This document shows positions 24,770 through 35,493 of a DNA stretch of 64,000 nt, one piece after another. Source of the DNA: Enterovibrio nigricans DSM 22720 (GTDB lineage Bacteria; Pseudomonadota; Gammaproteobacteria; Enterobacterales; Vibrionaceae); NCBI RefSeq assembly GCF_900167155.1, contig NZ_FUXU01000009.1, positions 35,985-99,984 of the forward strand, written 5' to 3'. Numbering within the stretch: the first letter of the stretch is position 1; the number at the start of each line of letters is the position of its first letter. Below the pieces are notes generated by a model, which saw only the letters and a list, made by a program, of their open reading frames with translations, was not told the DNA's origin and did no database searches. Position numbers and translations under genes: made by a program.

Positions 24770-25774
24770 TTAGCGACGTGCCTGCGCTTTCGCTCTCAAC
24801 GTTGCTTTTTCACTGTCAGACAGAAAGGCTATCTCTAAACCATTTTCTTGAAGCTGGGTGATTTGCGCTTGTGTTAGGCCAGCATTCGGTGCCGCCACTT
24901 CGTACTCATTAGGAAGTTCAATACCGGAAACGGCAGGATCGTCAGTGTTTAGCGTTGCGAGAATGCCGTGATCTAAAAACTGCTTAACAGGGTGGCTCTC
25001 CAGTGATGCAACTGTGCTGGTTTGTACGTTTGAGGTAAGGCAAGATTCAATACCGATATGGTGTTTCGCCAGATAGTCCATCAGCGTAGGATCTTCGATG
25101 GCTTTCACGCCGTGGCCGATGCGGGTTGCGCCAAGTTCGTTGATGGCTTGCCACATACTTTCCGCGCCTGCCGCTTCGCCTGCGTGAACCGTAACATTCA
25201 GATTAGCTTTACGTACTTTGGCAAAGTGGTCATTAAATTGGTGACCTGGTTGACCCAGTTCATCACCGGCCAAATCGATCGCAACCAGGTGTTGTTTCAG
25301 AGCGACGAGTGCATTCAACTCTTGCATACAGGCATCCACACCGAAAGTGCGGCTCATGATACCAATCAGGTTGGTTTTGACACCGAAATCGCGACTGCCT
25401 GATGCCACACCATCAATAATTGCTTCTACCACGCCCTGTACTGGCAAGTTGTGTTTCATTGCCATGTAGTAAGGAGAGAAACGCAGTTCTGCGTAATCAA
25501 TTCGCGCATTCAGTGCATCTTCTACGTTTTCGTACGCGACGCGACGTACCGCATCCAGATCGCCCAACACGGCTACACCCCAATCCAGCTTTGACAGAAA
25601 GCCAACCAGATCTGGCTCATTCGACATCACCTGAACATGAGGTCGAAGTGCTTCGATGCTATTAGCAGGTAAAGGCATACCAAATTTCTGACCTAGTTCC
25701 AGAATGGTGTTAATGCGAATGTTGCCATCGAGGTGACGGTGCAGATCCGTCAATGGAAGGTGGGTAGCGATCAT
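24770..25774 (-). CDS. add: Adenosine deaminase
   Basis: Add converts adenosine and deoxyadenosine to inosine and deoxyinosine in purine salvage. The 334-residue protein has the zinc-binding HRH motif at residues 12-14 (DLHRHLDGN), HAGEAAG with the catalytic glutamate, GHG, and NTDDP with the last metal ligand. I start at the ATG at 25774, giving [12 protein letters not shown] after AAGGAT; a longer frame upstream lacks support. Confidence 0.95.
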   Translation of the reverse strand: MIATHLPLTDLHRHLDGNIRINTILELGQKFGMPLPANSIEALRPHVQVMSNEPDLVGFLSKLDWGVAVLGDLDAVRRVAYENVEDALNARIDYAELRFSPYYMAMKHNLPVQGVVEAIIDGVASGSRDFGVKTNLIGIMSRTFGVDACMQELNALVALKQHLVAIDLAGDELGQPGHQFNDHFAKVRKANLNVTVHAGEAAGAESMWQAINELGATRIGHGVKAIEDPTLMDYLAKHHIGIESCLTSNVQTSTVASLESHPVKQFLDHGILATLNTDDPAVSGIELPNEYEVAAPNAGLTQAQITQLQENGLEIAFLSDSEKATLRAKAQARR

Positions 25775-25921
25775 GAAATTATCCTTATATTTACTTTTCG
25801 CAATTATAAAGGCTATGAACAAGATCGTCAGTACAGCTTAAGGGACAATCCGTCCAAAAGGGCGGAATTAGGAATATTGTTTACTGAATGTGTTGATATT
25901 TTGAGCTAAAGCACAATTGCA

Positions 25922-27331
25922 TCAGGGCATTTGCAATTCTTTAAGTTTGCGCGTGAGCGTGTTTCGTCCCCAGCCCAGCAATTTTGCCGCCTCTTGTTTG
26001 TGGCCGCGTGTGTGGCTGAGTGCTTCTCGAAGTAGTATGCGCTCAAACTCAGGCAAGGCTTCACGCAGCAAATTGTCGTCGCCATTCACCAGTGAGCTTT
26101 TCGCCCATTTGGAGAGTGCCATTTGCCAGCTGTCTCCCTCTCCACTGATGCTGCCCGCGGCCTCTGGCTGCATCAGTTCGGGTGGCAAGTCTTCAGGTAA
26201 GATTTCCTTTCCGCTGGCCATCACGGTGAGCCACCGACAGATGTTCTCCAGTTGGCGAACATTGCCTGGCCACGGCAGCGATGAAATCAGCTCAAGTGTG
26301 GTGGGGTGCAGGGATTTGACTTCGATATCGAGTTCGTCGGACGCGCGTTTTAAGAAATGCTTCGCCAATTGACCAATGTCCTGTCGACGCTCTCGCAGCG
26401 GCGGTAAATGCACACGGATAACGTTTAAGCGGTGAAATAAATCTTCACGAAAACTGCCTTCTGCAGCCAGTTTTTCCAAATTCTGGTGTGTAGCGGCAAT
26501 GATGCGCACATCCACCTTAATCGCTTGATGGCCTCCCACACGATAAAATTGTCCGTCGGACAGCACGCGCAGTAGGCGAGTTTGGATATCCAGCGGCATA
26601 TCGCCAATTTCATCAAGAAAGAGAGTGCCGCCGTTTGCCTGTTCAAAGCGACCTTGGCGGACGCTGTTCGCTCCGGTAAATGCCCCTTTCTCATGACCAA
26701 ACAACTCTGATTCAATCAAATCTTTCGGGATTGCCGCCATGTTAAGGGCGATGAACGCGTTGCTTGAGCGTGGACTATGTCGGTGGAGGGCATGCGCCAC
26801 CAACTCTTTACCTGTGCCCGATTCGCCGTTTATGAGCACCGAGATCGACGAGCGAGATAAGCGACCGATGGCGCGAAACACTTCCTGCATTGATGGGGCT
26901 TCGCCGATGATTTCAGGGACGTCTTCTTTATGTTCTTTCGGCGCGCGTTTGCGTTTTTGCTCTTGGCTGTGCGAAACAGCACGTTCCACCAAAGCGACGG
27001 CTTCATCGATATCAAATGGCTTTGGCAGGTACTCAAAGGCCCCTTTTTGATACGCACTGACTGCGGCATCAAGATCTGAATGTGCAGTCATGATGATGAC
27101 GGGCAGGGTAGGGTATTCTTTCTGTAAACGATTGAGCAGGGTGAAGCCGTCGGTTCCCGGCATACGGATGTCTGAGACGAGCACATCCGGGACTTCTCGG
27201 TTGAGCCCTTCTAACACGCTGTCTGCATCGGCAAAGGTCTCACAGGCCAAATCCGCGGCATTTAGAGTGCGTTCTAATACCCAGCGGATGGAGCTGTCGT
27301 CATCGACAACCCAGATAAGTCCTTTGCTCAT
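25922..27331 (-). CDS. glnG: Nitrogen regulator NtrC (NR-I)
   Basis: NtrC is the sigma-54-dependent activator of nitrogen-limitation genes. The 469-residue protein has a receiver domain with phospho-acceptor Asp54 (LVSDIRMP), an AAA+ domain with Walker A GESGTGKE and the sigma-54-contacting GAFTGA loop, and a C-terminal Fis-type helix-turn-helix ([17 protein letters not shown]). It follows ntrB by 9 bases, with an AAGGGGA site. Confidence 0.98.
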   Translation of the reverse strand: MSKGLIWVVDDDSSIRWVLERTLNAADLACETFADADSVLEGLNREVPDVLVSDIRMPGTDGFTLLNRLQKEYPTLPVIIMTAHSDLDAAVSAYQKGAFEYLPKPFDIDEAVALVERAVSHSQEQKRKRAPKEHKEDVPEIIGEAPSMQEVFRAIGRLSRSSISVLINGESGTGKELVAHALHRHSPRSSNAFIALNMAAIPKDLIESELFGHEKGAFTGANSVRQGRFEQANGGTLFLDEIGDMPLDIQTRLLRVLSDGQFYRVGGHQAIKVDVRIIAATHQNLEKLAAEGSFREDLFHRLNVIRVHLPPLRERRQDIGQLAKHFLKRASDELDIEVKSLHPTTLELISSLPWPGNVRQLENICRWLTVMASGKEILPEDLPPELMQPEAAGSISGEGDSWQMALSKWAKSSLVNGDDNLLREALPEFERILLREALSHTRGHKQEAAKLLGWGRNTLTRKLKELQMP

Positions 27332-27340
27332 GATGTCCCC

Positions 27341-28387
27341 TTAACGTTTGATCGGTAGCAAGATGGTAAAAGTGGTATGCCCAGGCCAACTGTTCACGTA
27401 AATCTTTCCCTTATGTTGATCAATAAGGTTCCGCGTGATGGATAAACCAAGCCCCGTACCTCCGGGCCGGCCAGATACCATGGGATAAAATAAGGTGTCT
27501 TGAATATCAGGGCTGATACCTGGACCATTGTCCGTAATATCAATGCGCGCAGCTAAGCGATGCCGCTTGCCGTGTATTACCACCTGATGTTCGGTGCGTG
27601 TGCGCAGTGAAATTTCGCCTTCTGGTGTGTTGTTTAAAATTTCCGCAGCATTACTCACAACATTCAGCAGTGCTTGTTCAAGTTGATCAGGATCCATTTC
27701 CAAATCAGGCAGACTAGGGTCGTAATCTCGCGTTATGCGCACATCACTGGCACTGAGTTCAACCAGTTGCCGTACTTTTTCCAGAACGACGTGAATATTT
27801 TCCTGTTGAGTACTGCCTGGACGCTGTGGCCCGAGGAGGCGATCGACCAAGTTTCTTAGTCGGTCAGCTTGTTCAATGATAATCCGGGTGTACTCCGTAA
27901 GACTTGGGTCTGGCAGCATTTTTTCGAGCAATTGCGCCGCGCCGCGAAGGCCGCCAAGTGGATTTTTTATCTCGTGCGCAAGGCCTCGCACGAGTTCTTT
28001 CGCTGCTTGCTGTTGTGCTTGCTGTTGAAGCTCTTTGCTTATCTGCTGTTGGTGACCAACGGCTTTGAGTTCAATCAGCATGGAGGTGCTGTGTTCCCAT
28101 TGCAAAGGACTTGCACTCAACTCGACTTTTCGTTGATTGCCATCAATTACTAGAGTGACATCGCTGTCGGTTAATCCCTGACCGGATGCGAGCGTTTCCT
28201 GCACGTGCACCAAATCAATGGAGCAATGCTGAATGATGTTTGATAACGGTTGTTCGCGTAGACGACGAGCACTCAGGCAAAACATTTGTTCAGCTGCAGG
28301 GTTTGCATAAGTCACGACAAAATTCTCATCGAGAACCACGACAGCCGTGATCAAGTTGTCCATTACTGTTTCGATAAGCGAGGCCAC
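27341..28387 (-). CDS. glnL: Nitrogen sensor kinase/phosphatase NtrB (NR-II)
   Basis: NtrB phosphorylates or dephosphorylates NtrC under PII control. The 348-residue protein has an N-terminal PAS domain (about 5-110), the H-box with His138 (GLAHEIKNPLGG), and the ATPase N, G1 (DNGPGI) and G2 (GGTGLGL) boxes. It is cytoplasmic, without membrane segments. Start is GTG at 28387 after AGGAAGG. Its own promoter region holds a perfect NtrC palindrome overlapping the predicted start of transcription. Confidence 0.97.
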   Translation of the reverse strand: MASLIETVMDNLITAVVVLDENFVVTYANPAAEQMFCLSARRLREQPLSNIIQHCSIDLVHVQETLASGQGLTDSDVTLVIDGNQRKVELSASPLQWEHSTSMLIELKAVGHQQQISKELQQQAQQQAAKELVRGLAHEIKNPLGGLRGAAQLLEKMLPDPSLTEYTRIIIEQADRLRNLVDRLLGPQRPGSTQQENIHVVLEKVRQLVELSASDVRITRDYDPSLPDLEMDPDQLEQALLNVVSNAAEILNNTPEGEISLRTRTEHQVVIHGKRHRLAARIDITDNGPGISPDIQDTLFYPMVSGRPGGTGLGLSITRNLIDQHKGKIYVNSWPGHTTFTILLPIKR

Positions 28388-28405
28388 ATTACCTTCCTAA
28401 TTGGC

Positions 28406-28432
28406 TGCACCATATTGGTGCAATCAAGTTTA
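28406..28432 (-). promoter_or_regulatory. NtrC operator overlapping the ntrB promoter
   Basis: The palindrome TGCACCA-TAT-TGGTGCA (28406-28422) is a perfect NtrC site. A minus-strand -10 TAAACT at 28427-28432 puts +1 near 28420, inside the operator. This matches E. coli glnLp, which NtrC represses. Confidence 0.8.
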
Positions 28433-28474
28433 CCCGATAGTCCGTGTTTGTGCAGCGTGGAATGTCCTTTTTTG

Positions 28475-28502
28475 CAACAAAACCGACTATAGATGGAGTC
28501 GG
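28475..28502 (-). terminator. Terminator of the DUF4124 gene
   Basis: CCGACT/AGTCGG hairpin on the minus strand followed by TTTTGTTG, just past the DUF4124 stop and upstream of the ntrB promoter. Confidence 0.6.
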
Positions 28503-28507
28503 AAGGA

Positions 28508-29062
28508 TTACAATGGCTTAGGTGTTGCTTTTGGTGGAGCTTTCCGGTGAATCGTTCGGTGCACAAACACAGTCGCTGAATCAGATGAAGCAATTACCTT
28601 GCCACCTTGTAATAGCTGGACTTTGATACTGTGTTCGCCACGATCGACGTTGTTCAACTGTATAGATAAATCTTTTTGTGATTTCAGTGGTTTGCCGTCC
28701 ACCACGGCACGAACAGATTGTTGTTCACCGAGGGGGAGATCAGTCGACAGCGAGAGCGTAATGTTTCCTTCACTGTTACGGATGGTATCTTCATTCAGCG
28801 GCGAAAGTAGCAGGATATCGCTCGCCAATGGTGCAGGAGGCTGAGGTGGAACTGGCGGCGCTTCTGGTGTCATTGGTGCCGCGATGTCGGGATGAGTGTT
28901 GAGTGGAATGGCTTTCAGTTCAATGTTTAATTCAATGCTGGCCTCCGGTGGTGAGTCACTAAAGTGTACGACGCCATGCTCATCAACCCAGCGATAATAA
29001 GAATCGGCGAGCACGGGGAAAGACACAGCACTGATAAGAAGCAAAGCACCAACGATACGCAT
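28508..29062 (-). CDS. DUF4124 envelope protein between glnA and ntrB
   Basis: The 184-residue protein has a signal peptide (about 1-19, ending in VLA) and then an N-terminal DUF4124 domain (YYRWVDEHGVVHFSDSPP, near 22-40). A proline-rich linker and an Ig-like beta domain follow. Function is unknown. The ATG at 29062 follows AAAGGA and begins the signal peptide; the open frame continues further upstream without support. A DUF4124 gene between glnA and ntrB is usual in Vibrio, so read-through from glnA is likely. Confidence 0.85.
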   Translation of the reverse strand: MRIVGALLLISAVSFPVLADSYYRWVDEHGVVHFSDSPPEASIELNIELKAIPLNTHPDIAAPMTPEAPPVPPQPPAPLASDILLLSPLNEDTIRNSEGNITLSLSTDLPLGEQQSVRAVVDGKPLKSQKDLSIQLNNVDRGEHSIKVQLLQGGKVIASSDSATVFVHRTIHRKAPPKATPKPL

Positions 29063-29116
29063 GAGTAAGTCCTTTGAGAAAAAGGATATTTTGCGCCTAA
29101 CGCTTTTCATCACAAT

Positions 29117-29152
29117 AAAAAAAAGGCCCGCTTGTGAGCGAGCCCTTTGATT
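29117..29152 (-). terminator. Imperfect terminator/attenuator after glnA
   Basis: On the minus strand a GGCTCGCT/AGCGGGCC hairpin (one mismatch) is followed by eight T. It lies 20 bases past the glnA stop and would limit read-through to the DUF4124 gene. Confidence 0.7.
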
Positions 29153-29172
29153 TCCGAGCAACCCGGGAGGAA

Positions 29173-30582
29173 TTACACTGAGTAGTACAGTTCGAATTCC
29201 AGTGGGTGAGTGGTCATGTTCACTTTCTCTACGTCTTGAGATTTCAGGGCGATATAAGAATCGATGAAATCATCAGAGAATACGCCACCGGCTGTCAGGA
29301 ACTCGCGATCGTCATCCAGTGCTTTCAATGCCACTTCCAGTGACTCTGCAACTTTTGGAATCTCTGCTGCTTCTTCAGCTGGCAGGTCGTACAAATCTTT
29401 GTCCATCGCATCGCCAGGGTGGATCTTGTTCTTAATACCGTCAAGACCAGCCATCAGCAGTGATGCAAACGCCAAGTATGGGTTTGCTGCTGGATCTGGG
29501 AAGCGTGCTTCAATACGACGCGCTTTCGGGCTTGGTACCACAGGGATACGGATAGAAGCAGAACGGTTACGCGCTGAGTAAGCCAGCATAACTGGTGCTT
29601 CAAAGCCAGGTACAAGGCGCTTGTACGAGTTGGTTGATGGGTTAGCAAATGCGTTGATTGCACGTGCGTGCTTGATGATACCGCCAATATAGAAAAGTGC
29701 AGTTTCAGACAGGCCGCCGTACTTGTCACCCGCGAACAGGTTTTGACCATCTTTCGCCAGTGATTGGTGAACGTGCATACCAGAACCGTTGTCGCCAACC
29801 AGTGGTTTAGGCATGAAAGTCGCTGTCTTACCGAATGCGTGAGCAACGTTATGAACAACGTACTTGTAGATTTGGATTTCGTCTGCTTTTGACGTCAAGG
29901 TATTGAAACGCGTTGCGATTTCGTTCTGACCTGCAGTCGCTACTTCGTGGTGGTGTGCTTCAACAACCAGACCCATTTCTTCCATGACCAGACACATTGC
30001 TGAGCGGATATCTTGTGATGAATCAACTGGCGCAACTGGGAAGTAACCGCCTTTAACGCCTGGACGGTGACCTTTGTTGCCACCTTCGAAAGAAGAACCG
30101 CTGTTCCAGCTCGCTTCTACATCATCGATTTTGTAGAAAGAACCTGACATGTCAGTGTTGAACTTCACGTCATCAAACAGGAAGAACTCTGGCTCTGGAC
30201 CAACAAGAACGGTGTCTGCAATGCCCGTAGCACGCATGTAGTCTTCAGCACGCTTCGCGATTGAGCGAGGGTCGCGATCATAGCCTTGCATCGTTGCAGG
30301 CTCAAGGATGTCACAGCGGACGTTTAGTGTGCTGTCTTCAGTGAACGGGTCAAGTACCGCGGTAGATGCGTCAGGCATCATTACCATGTCTGATTCGTTA
30401 ATGCCTTTCCAGCCCGCTACAGAAGAGCCATCGAACATTTTACCATCTTCAAAGAAGTCTGCGTCGATTTGGTGCGCAGGGATTGAGATGTGCTGCTCTT
30501 TACCTTTGGTATCGGTGAAGCGCAGGTCAACAAATTTTACTTCGTGCTCTTGGATTAAAGCGAGTACGTTTTCTACTGACAT
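29173..30582 (-). CDS. glnA: Glutamine synthetase type I
   Basis: GlnA makes glutamine from glutamate, ammonia and ATP as a dodecamer. The 469-residue protein has the FDGSSVAGW motif, the HHEVA and [12 protein letters not shown] metal/ATP segments, and the adenylylation site Tyr398 (KDLYDLP), so it is the GSI-beta form controlled by GlnE. It is driven by a sigma-54 promoter with upstream NtrC sites and heads the glnA-DUF4124-ntrB-ntrC block. Confidence 0.98.
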   Translation of the reverse strand: MSVENVLALIQEHEVKFVDLRFTDTKGKEQHISIPAHQIDADFFEDGKMFDGSSVAGWKGINESDMVMMPDASTAVLDPFTEDSTLNVRCDILEPATMQGYDRDPRSIAKRAEDYMRATGIADTVLVGPEPEFFLFDDVKFNTDMSGSFYKIDDVEASWNSGSSFEGGNKGHRPGVKGGYFPVAPVDSSQDIRSAMCLVMEEMGLVVEAHHHEVATAGQNEIATRFNTLTSKADEIQIYKYVVHNVAHAFGKTATFMPKPLVGDNGSGMHVHQSLAKDGQNLFAGDKYGGLSETALFYIGGIIKHARAINAFANPSTNSYKRLVPGFEAPVMLAYSARNRSASIRIPVVPSPKARRIEARFPDPAANPYLAFASLLMAGLDGIKNKIHPGDAMDKDLYDLPAEEAAEIPKVAESLEVALKALDDDREFLTAGGVFSDDFIDSYIALKSQDVEKVNMTTHPLEFELYYSV

Positions 30583-30667
30583 GTGAATAAACCTCCGGTG
30601 TCATTGTTCTCTAAAATGGCGGTGTGGCTTAGGTGCGCCCCACCAAAATTGGTCTGAACTCCCTAAA

Positions 30668-30682
30668 GCGAAAACCGTGCCA
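30668..30682 (-). promoter_or_regulatory. Sigma-54 promoter of glnA
   Basis: On the minus strand TGGCACGGTTTTCGC matches the -24/-12 consensus TGGCACG-N4-TTGC with one mismatch; the invariant GG and GC are correctly spaced. The start of transcription would be near 30656, about 74 bases before the ATG, as in E. coli glnAp2. Confidence 0.85.
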
Positions 30683-30744
30683 AGTTTATAGTTCCCGTAA
30701 ATGCCTGTGTTTAGGCGACTTAGTGCCACAAGAGTGCATAATTG

Positions 30745-30782
30745 TGATCACTTTTGGTGCGCGTCCGCACCATCCTGGTGCA
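30745..30782 (-). promoter_or_regulatory. NtrC enhancer sites of glnA
   Basis: CGCACCATCCTGGTGCA (30766-30782) is one base from the perfect NtrC palindrome. A weaker site (TGATCACTTTTGGTGCG, 30745-30761) lies 21 bases closer to the promoter, two helical turns. They are centred about 118 and 97 bases before the predicted start. Confidence 0.75.
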
Positions 30783-31156
30783 AGGAAGGATTGCGTCCTT
30801 ATCGGAACCATTCAGCAGCGGTTATTAGTCGATGTCAATCAATGATGTCCGAGTTTTGAGATGTGTTGCTTGAGCTGTGATCTCGATCGGAGTCCTATGT
30901 TTTGCCTTCATGTGGCGCAAAAATCACCCGCGGACGAGAAAGAATGGGGGGTGTCATGCCCGTTTTTAAAAGTCTGTGAGTGTGTCATTGATAAGGCTAA
31001 GCGAATATAAATCGATCATAGGTCACATAGTTCGTGGGTTTTGAGTAAAAATCTGTTAAATTACGGCCGTTTTTTTAATCAAGTGGCGGTGAGTGCCCCA
31101 TCTTGTTATTTGATGCGGCCTTTGACGGCACATCTTTTTTGAGTGAAAGAGAACCC

Positions 31157-32986
31157 ATGTCTACCTTACAGATAGATAAACTAAGAAACATCGCGATCAT
31201 CGCGCACGTTGACCACGGAAAAACTACCTTGGTTGATAAACTGCTTCAGCAGTCTGGCACCTTGGAAACCCGTGGCGAGCACGAAGAACGCGTCATGGAC
31301 TCGAACGACATCGAGAAAGAGCGTGGCATTACCATTCTGGCGAAGAACACCGCTATCAACTGGAATGACTACCGTATCAACATCGTAGATACCCCAGGAC
31401 ACGCCGATTTCGGTGGTGAAGTTGAGCGTATCATGTCGATGGTTGACTCAGTTCTGCTGATCGTTGATGCGGTTGACGGCCCAATGCCACAAACGCGTTT
31501 TGTAACGCAGAAAGCGTTTGCTCATGGTCTGAAGCCAATCGTTGTTATCAACAAAATCGACCGCCCTGGCGCGCGTCCTGACTGGGTTATGGATCAGGTA
31601 TTTGACCTGTTTGACAACCTGGGTGCGACCGACGAGCAGTTGGACTTCCGAGTGGTTTACGCATCAGCACTTAACGGTTGGGCTACCTTGGAAGAAGGCG
31701 AAACTGGCGAAAACATGGAACCACTGTTCCAAGCGGTTGTAGACAACGTGTCTGCACCACAAGTTGACGCTTCTGGTTCGCTGCAAATGCAAATTTCTCA
31801 GCTGGACTACAGCTCATACGTTGGCGTTATCGGTGTAGGCCGTGTAACGCGTGGTTCTGTGAAGCCAAACCAACAAGTGACTGTTGTCGGTGCTGACGGT
31901 AAAACCCGTAACGGTAAAGTAGGCTCAGTATTGGGTTACTTGGGTCTTGAGCGCCACGATGTTGAACAAGCTAACGCGGGTGACATCGTTGCAATCACAG
32001 GTCTTGGTGAGCTGAAAATCTCTGACACCATCTGTGACGTAAACGCCGTTGAAGCTCTGCCAGCGCTGTCTGTTGATGAGCCTACCGTTACCATGACTTT
32101 CCAGGTGAACACCTCTCCGTTCGCAGGTAAAGAAGGTAAATTCGTTACGTCACGTAACATCCTTGAGCGTCTGCAGAAAGAGTTGGTTCACAACGTTGCT
32201 CTGCGCGTTGAAGAGACGGGTGACCCGGATCGTTTCCGCGTATCAGGCCGTGGTGAACTTCACCTGTCAATCCTGATCGAAAACATGCGTCGCGAAGGTT
32301 TCGAACTGGCGGTATCTCGCCCAGAAGTAATCATCAAAGACGTTGACGGTGAAAAGCAAGAGCCGTTTGAAACTGTAACTATCGACGTATTGGAAGAAAA
32401 CCAAGGCGGCGTAATGGAGAAAATCGGTTTGCGTAAAGGCGAACTGACTAACATGGCGACTGACGGCAAAGGCCGCGTACGCATGGACTTCATGATGCCT
32501 TCTCGTGGTTTGATTGGTTTCCAAACTGAGTTCCTGACGCTAACGTCTGGTTCTGGTTTGATTTACCACACGTTTGATCATTACGGCCCAATGAAACCTG
32601 GCGTTATCGGCCAGCGTAAGAACGGCGTACTGATTTCAAACGCGACAGGTAAAGCTCTGACTTACGCGCTGTTCAACCTACAAGAGCGTGGCCGTCTGTT
32701 TACTGAGCACGCTGATGAAGTGTACGAAGGTCAAGTAATCGGTATTCATAACCGTTCTAACGACCTGACAGTTAACTGTCTGAAAGGTAAGCAGCTGACC
32801 AACGTTCGTGCATCTGGTACGGATGAAGCGCAGGTTCTGAGCCCAGCAATCAAGTACACTCTTGAGCAAGCTCTGGAATTCATCGATGACGACGAACTGG
32901 TAGAAGTAACACCAGAAAGCATCCGTATTCGTAAGAAACTGCTGACTGAAAACGATCGTAAGCGCGCTGGCCGTAGTGCTAAGTAA
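31157..32986 (+). CDS. typA: Ribosome-binding GTPase TypA/BipA
   Basis: TypA is a translational GTPase needed for ribosome assembly at low temperature and for stress and virulence functions. The 609-residue protein has G1 [10 protein letters not shown], the switch with GITI, G3 DTPGHADFG and G4 [11 protein letters not shown], followed by EF-G-like beta-barrel, alpha/beta and TypA-specific C-terminal domains. Start at 31157 gives [15 protein letters not shown], close to E. coli; the open frame from 31103 adds unconserved residues. Confidence 0.97.
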   Translation: MSTLQIDKLRNIAIIAHVDHGKTTLVDKLLQQSGTLETRGEHEERVMDSNDIEKERGITILAKNTAINWNDYRINIVDTPGHADFGGEVERIMSMVDSVLLIVDAVDGPMPQTRFVTQKAFAHGLKPIVVINKIDRPGARPDWVMDQVFDLFDNLGATDEQLDFRVVYASALNGWATLEEGETGENMEPLFQAVVDNVSAPQVDASGSLQMQISQLDYSSYVGVIGVGRVTRGSVKPNQQVTVVGADGKTRNGKVGSVLGYLGLERHDVEQANAGDIVAITGLGELKISDTICDVNAVEALPALSVDEPTVTMTFQVNTSPFAGKEGKFVTSRNILERLQKELVHNVALRVEETGDPDRFRVSGRGELHLSILIENMRREGFELAVSRPEVIIKDVDGEKQEPFETVTIDVLEENQGGVMEKIGLRKGELTNMATDGKGRVRMDFMMPSRGLIGFQTEFLTLTSGSGLIYHTFDHYGPMKPGVIGQRKNGVLISNATGKALTYALFNLQERGRLFTEHADEVYEGQVIGIHNRSNDLTVNCLKGKQLTNVRASGTDEAQVLSPAIKYTLEQALEFIDDDELVEVTPESIRIRKKLLTENDRKRAGRSAK

Positions 32987-33004
32987 GACTTAGGTTGTTT
33001 GAAA

Positions 33005-33037
33005 TAAAAAAGCCTCCCGATTGGGAGGCTTTTTTTT
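33005..33037. terminator. Bidirectional terminator after typA
   Basis: AAGCCTCCC/GGGAGGCTT stem with GATT loop, A-run on the left and eight T on the right. It also serves the convergent GlsB-like gene. Confidence 0.9.
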
Positions 33038-33049
33038 GTGTAGAATTCG

Positions 33050-33298
33050 TTACTTGGCCAGCTTGTTATAGGCGAACAGTAAGATAAGAGCGCCCACTGT
33101 TGCCATCACAATACTGCCAATACTTAAACCGCCAGTGGTGCCAATACCAATAAGGGTACTGACCCAACCACCAACAACGGCCCCCGCGATGCCAAGCAAC
33201 GTTGTCATGATGAATCCGCCACCATCTTTCCCAGGCATAATCCACTTAGCCAAAATGCCAGCGAGTAGCCCAAGAATGATCCAGGAAATAATGCTCAT
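33050..33298 (-). CDS. GlsB/YeaQ/YmgE-family membrane protein
   Basis: The 82-residue protein has three hydrophobic segments with the glycine-rich pattern of the transglycosylase-associated (GlsB/YeaQ/YmgE) family (GLLAGILAKWIMPGKDGGG, then LGIAGAVVGGWV). Members are stress-induced inner-membrane proteins of unknown activity. The ATG at 33298 follows GGAGGA; the longer frame upstream is not supported. Confidence 0.88.
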   Translation of the reverse strand: MSIISWIILGLLAGILAKWIMPGKDGGGFIMTTLLGIAGAVVGGWVSTLIGIGTTGGLSIGSIVMATVGALILLFAYNKLAK

Positions 33299-33422
33299 GT
33301 GTTCTCCTCCAGGTTGAGAAACGGAAATACTCCGTTGAATGCAGGCCTTTCTGCCTGCCAAAACCTTAAAGGAATTTGTCTCACATGATGTGTTTCAAGA
33401 ACGAGAAACGGTAAAGACTCAT

Positions 33423-34058
33423 TTAGTTTTTTAGTGTTGCAAGGAAGCGTTCTGACTCGGCAATTGCGGCCTGCATATCTTTGATCGCTCGGTTTATTTC
33501 TTGTTCTAATCCTGCAAATTCGCCTTTTAAAGCGCCGATGGCGGCGGCATTCAGATTATGTTTAAGATACAGAGCGTTATCTCGCAACGTGTCTAAAACA
33601 GGCTCCATTTTGCTTTCTGCTTTTTTCATGGCAGCAACCATTTGGTGGTAGCTTCGCTCTGTTTCTTTGAGTTTGCGTTCGCTTTCTCGACGGAGCTTAG
33701 TACTGGAATAAAGCGAAAGTTCCTCTTGCCACTCTTCAAACAGCGCATCGGAAACATCCTCAACCGCATCAATGCGTTCGCGGACGTTTTCGACTGCCGC
33801 GTCGCTTTCTTCATACTGATCGTTGATGGTGTTATACATGGTTTCTAGTTCACCCCCGTCAAAGTGGGTGAGGGCCGTTAGTGCTTCGAGCGCATTGGTA
33901 AATTGTTCACTGGCTTCTTGCTGAGCATCGGAGGCAGCTTCGACGCGGTCTGCCATGATGTCGCGTTTGTGAATGCCGACTTTTTCCATCGTGGCATAGT
34001 AAGCAGATTGGCACCCTGAGAGAGTGAAAATAAGAAACAACGCAGAGAGAAGACGCAC
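33423..34058 (-). CDS. DUF2959 lipoprotein
   Basis: The 211-residue protein has a lipoprotein signal (lipobox LSGC, Cys16) and then a nearly all-helical, charged body with coiled-coil character, fitting DUF2959. The function is unknown; it is expected to be anchored to the outer membrane on the periplasmic side. Start is GTG at 34058 after a strong AAGGAG. It is divergent from yihY with only 50 bases between. Confidence 0.82.
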   Translation of the reverse strand: MRLLSALFLIFTLSGCQSAYYATMEKVGIHKRDIMADRVEAASDAQQEASEQFTNALEALTALTHFDGGELETMYNTINDQYEESDAAVENVRERIDAVEDVSDALFEEWQEELSLYSSTKLRRESERKLKETERSYHQMVAAMKKAESKMEPVLDTLRDNALYLKHNLNAAAIGALKGEFAGLEQEINRAIKDMQAAIAESERFLATLKN

Positions 34059-34108
34059 GATAAACTCCTTGAAACATTGGTGTATGATTACTGTCTTAAC
34101 AAAAAACT

Positions 34109-35002
34109 ATGGTTGAAGCTGTGGAACGACTCAAGCATTCTTTGCTCAGGATGGGACATATCCTGTTTGCTTTTGCAAGACATCTCATATTACGAGTAAG
34201 TCACGATAGGTTGACTGTCAGTGCCGGGTATATGGCGTATGTGACATTATTGTCCTTGGTGCCGCTGATCACCGTTCTTTTGTCTGCATTATCCATTTTC
34301 CCGAGTTTTGCCGGCGCGGGTGAGCAGGTAAAGTCATTTGTTCTGCATAACTTTGTGCCTGCATCGAGTGAAGTGTTAGAGCAGTACCTCAATGAATTTG
34401 TTGCCAACGCAGGTAAGATGACTGCGGTCGGCGTCGGGTTCTTATTTGTGGTTGCCCTGATGTTGATATCGGCGATTGATAAAAGCTTGAACTACATTTG
34501 GCGAGTGAAACATAAACGTGCACCCGTGATTTCTTTTTCGATTTACTGGATGGTACTGACTCTTGGGCCAGTTATGGTAGGCACCAGTATCGGTGTCAGT
34601 TCTTATTTAGGGTCATTGAACTTGCTGAATTTACAAGGCAGCCAGATGTGGGCCCCGACGCTCTTGCGTGCGCTGCCATTCACCTTAACCGCGTTGGCTT
34701 TTTTTGGTTTGTATACCTTAGTGCCCAATCGACGGGTGGTGATCTGGCATGCGCTTACAGGCGCTGTGTTTGCCAGCTTATTATTTGAGTTCAGTAAGAA
34801 AGCTTTTTCCATCTATGTGGCAAAGTTCCCTTCCTATGAGCTGATTTATGGTGCGTTGGCCGTGGTCCCGCTTTTGTTCGTGTGGGTTTATTTGAGCTGG
34901 TGTATTGTGCTGCTCGGGGCAGAAGTGACCGCTTCCCTTGGTGAGAAAAACCTGTGGTATAAGTCTGAAAAAGACCCGTTAAATCAAGCTATTGATAATT
35001 AA
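34109..35002 (+). CDS. yihY: YihY/UPF0761 inner-membrane protein
   Basis: The 297-residue protein has about six membrane helices and the family signature segments AYVTLLSLVPLI, FVPASSEVLEQYL and FPSYELIYGALAVVPLLFVW. The family was once misnamed RNase BN and its role is unknown. The ATG at 34109 lacks a clear ribosome site; a GTG four codons in is an alternative. It is followed by dtd at 21 bases. Confidence 0.92.
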   Translation: MVEAVERLKHSLLRMGHILFAFARHLILRVSHDRLTVSAGYMAYVTLLSLVPLITVLLSALSIFPSFAGAGEQVKSFVLHNFVPASSEVLEQYLNEFVANAGKMTAVGVGFLFVVALMLISAIDKSLNYIWRVKHKRAPVISFSIYWMVLTLGPVMVGTSIGVSSYLGSLNLLNLQGSQMWAPTLLRALPFTLTALAFFGLYTLVPNRRVVIWHALTGAVFASLLFEFSKKAFSIYVAKFPSYELIYGALAVVPLLFVWVYLSWCIVLLGAEVTASLGEKNLWYKSEKDPLNQAIDN

Positions 35003-35023
35003 GATGATAAAGAAGGAACTGGT

Positions 35024-35458
35024 ATGATTGCGCTTATTCAGCGAGTCAGTGAAGCCAACGTAGTGGTTGATGGCCAAGTCGTGGGTGCGATTGGTAAAGG
35101 TTTGTTAGTTTTGCTGGGTGTCGAGAAAGGTGATGACGATAAAAAGGCGCATCGCTTACACGAGAAAGTGCTCGGCTATCGCATTTTTGGCGATGAAAAT
35201 GACAAAATGAACCTCAATGTTCAGCAGGCTGGCGGGGATGTTCTCGTGGTGTCTCAATTCACTCTTGCCGCAGATACCAATAAAGGCATGCGTCCAAGCT
35301 TTAATGGCGCACCGCCTGATGAAGCTGCTCGTCTGTACGAGGTTTTCTCACAACACTGCCGCGACAGTGGAGTGCGTACTGAAAATGGTGTGTTTGCGGC
35401 GGATATGAAGGTCAGTCTGGTCAACGATGGGCCTGTGACATTCTGGCTTCAAGTATAA
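35024..35458 (+). CDS. dtd: D-aminoacyl-tRNA deacylase
   Basis: Dtd hydrolyses D-aminoacyl-tRNAs, for example D-Tyr-tRNA, as proofreading in trans. The 144-residue protein carries the SQFTLAAD motif with the conserved Ser-Gln and the NDGPVTFW segment whose Gly-cisPro forms the chirality filter. Length is standard (145). An AAGGAA site precedes the ATG. Confidence 0.97.
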   Translation: MIALIQRVSEANVVVDGQVVGAIGKGLLVLLGVEKGDDDKKAHRLHEKVLGYRIFGDENDKMNLNVQQAGGDVLVVSQFTLAADTNKGMRPSFNGAPPDEAARLYEVFSQHCRDSGVRTENGVFAADMKVSLVNDGPVTFWLQV

Positions 35459-35493
35459 CGGCGATACGATTAGGTTCACAGGAGAGGAACGGT

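Larger units (their letters stand above)
30583..31156. promoter_or_regulatory. glnA-typA divergent intergenic region
   Basis: This 574-base region carries the glnA leader, its sigma-54 promoter and NtrC sites (30668-30782). The remaining 30783-31156 should hold the typA promoter; I found no hexamer pair at good spacing there. No other gene is supported. Confidence 0.6.

Noticed and set aside
24549..24773. 74-codon plus-strand frame after hemN
   Set aside because: It starts in the terminator hairpin and is rich in Arg, His and Cys, typical of a shadow frame.
30633..30845. 70-codon plus-strand frame upstream of typA
   Set aside because: It overlaps the glnA sigma-54 promoter and NtrC sites, and its composition is not protein-like.
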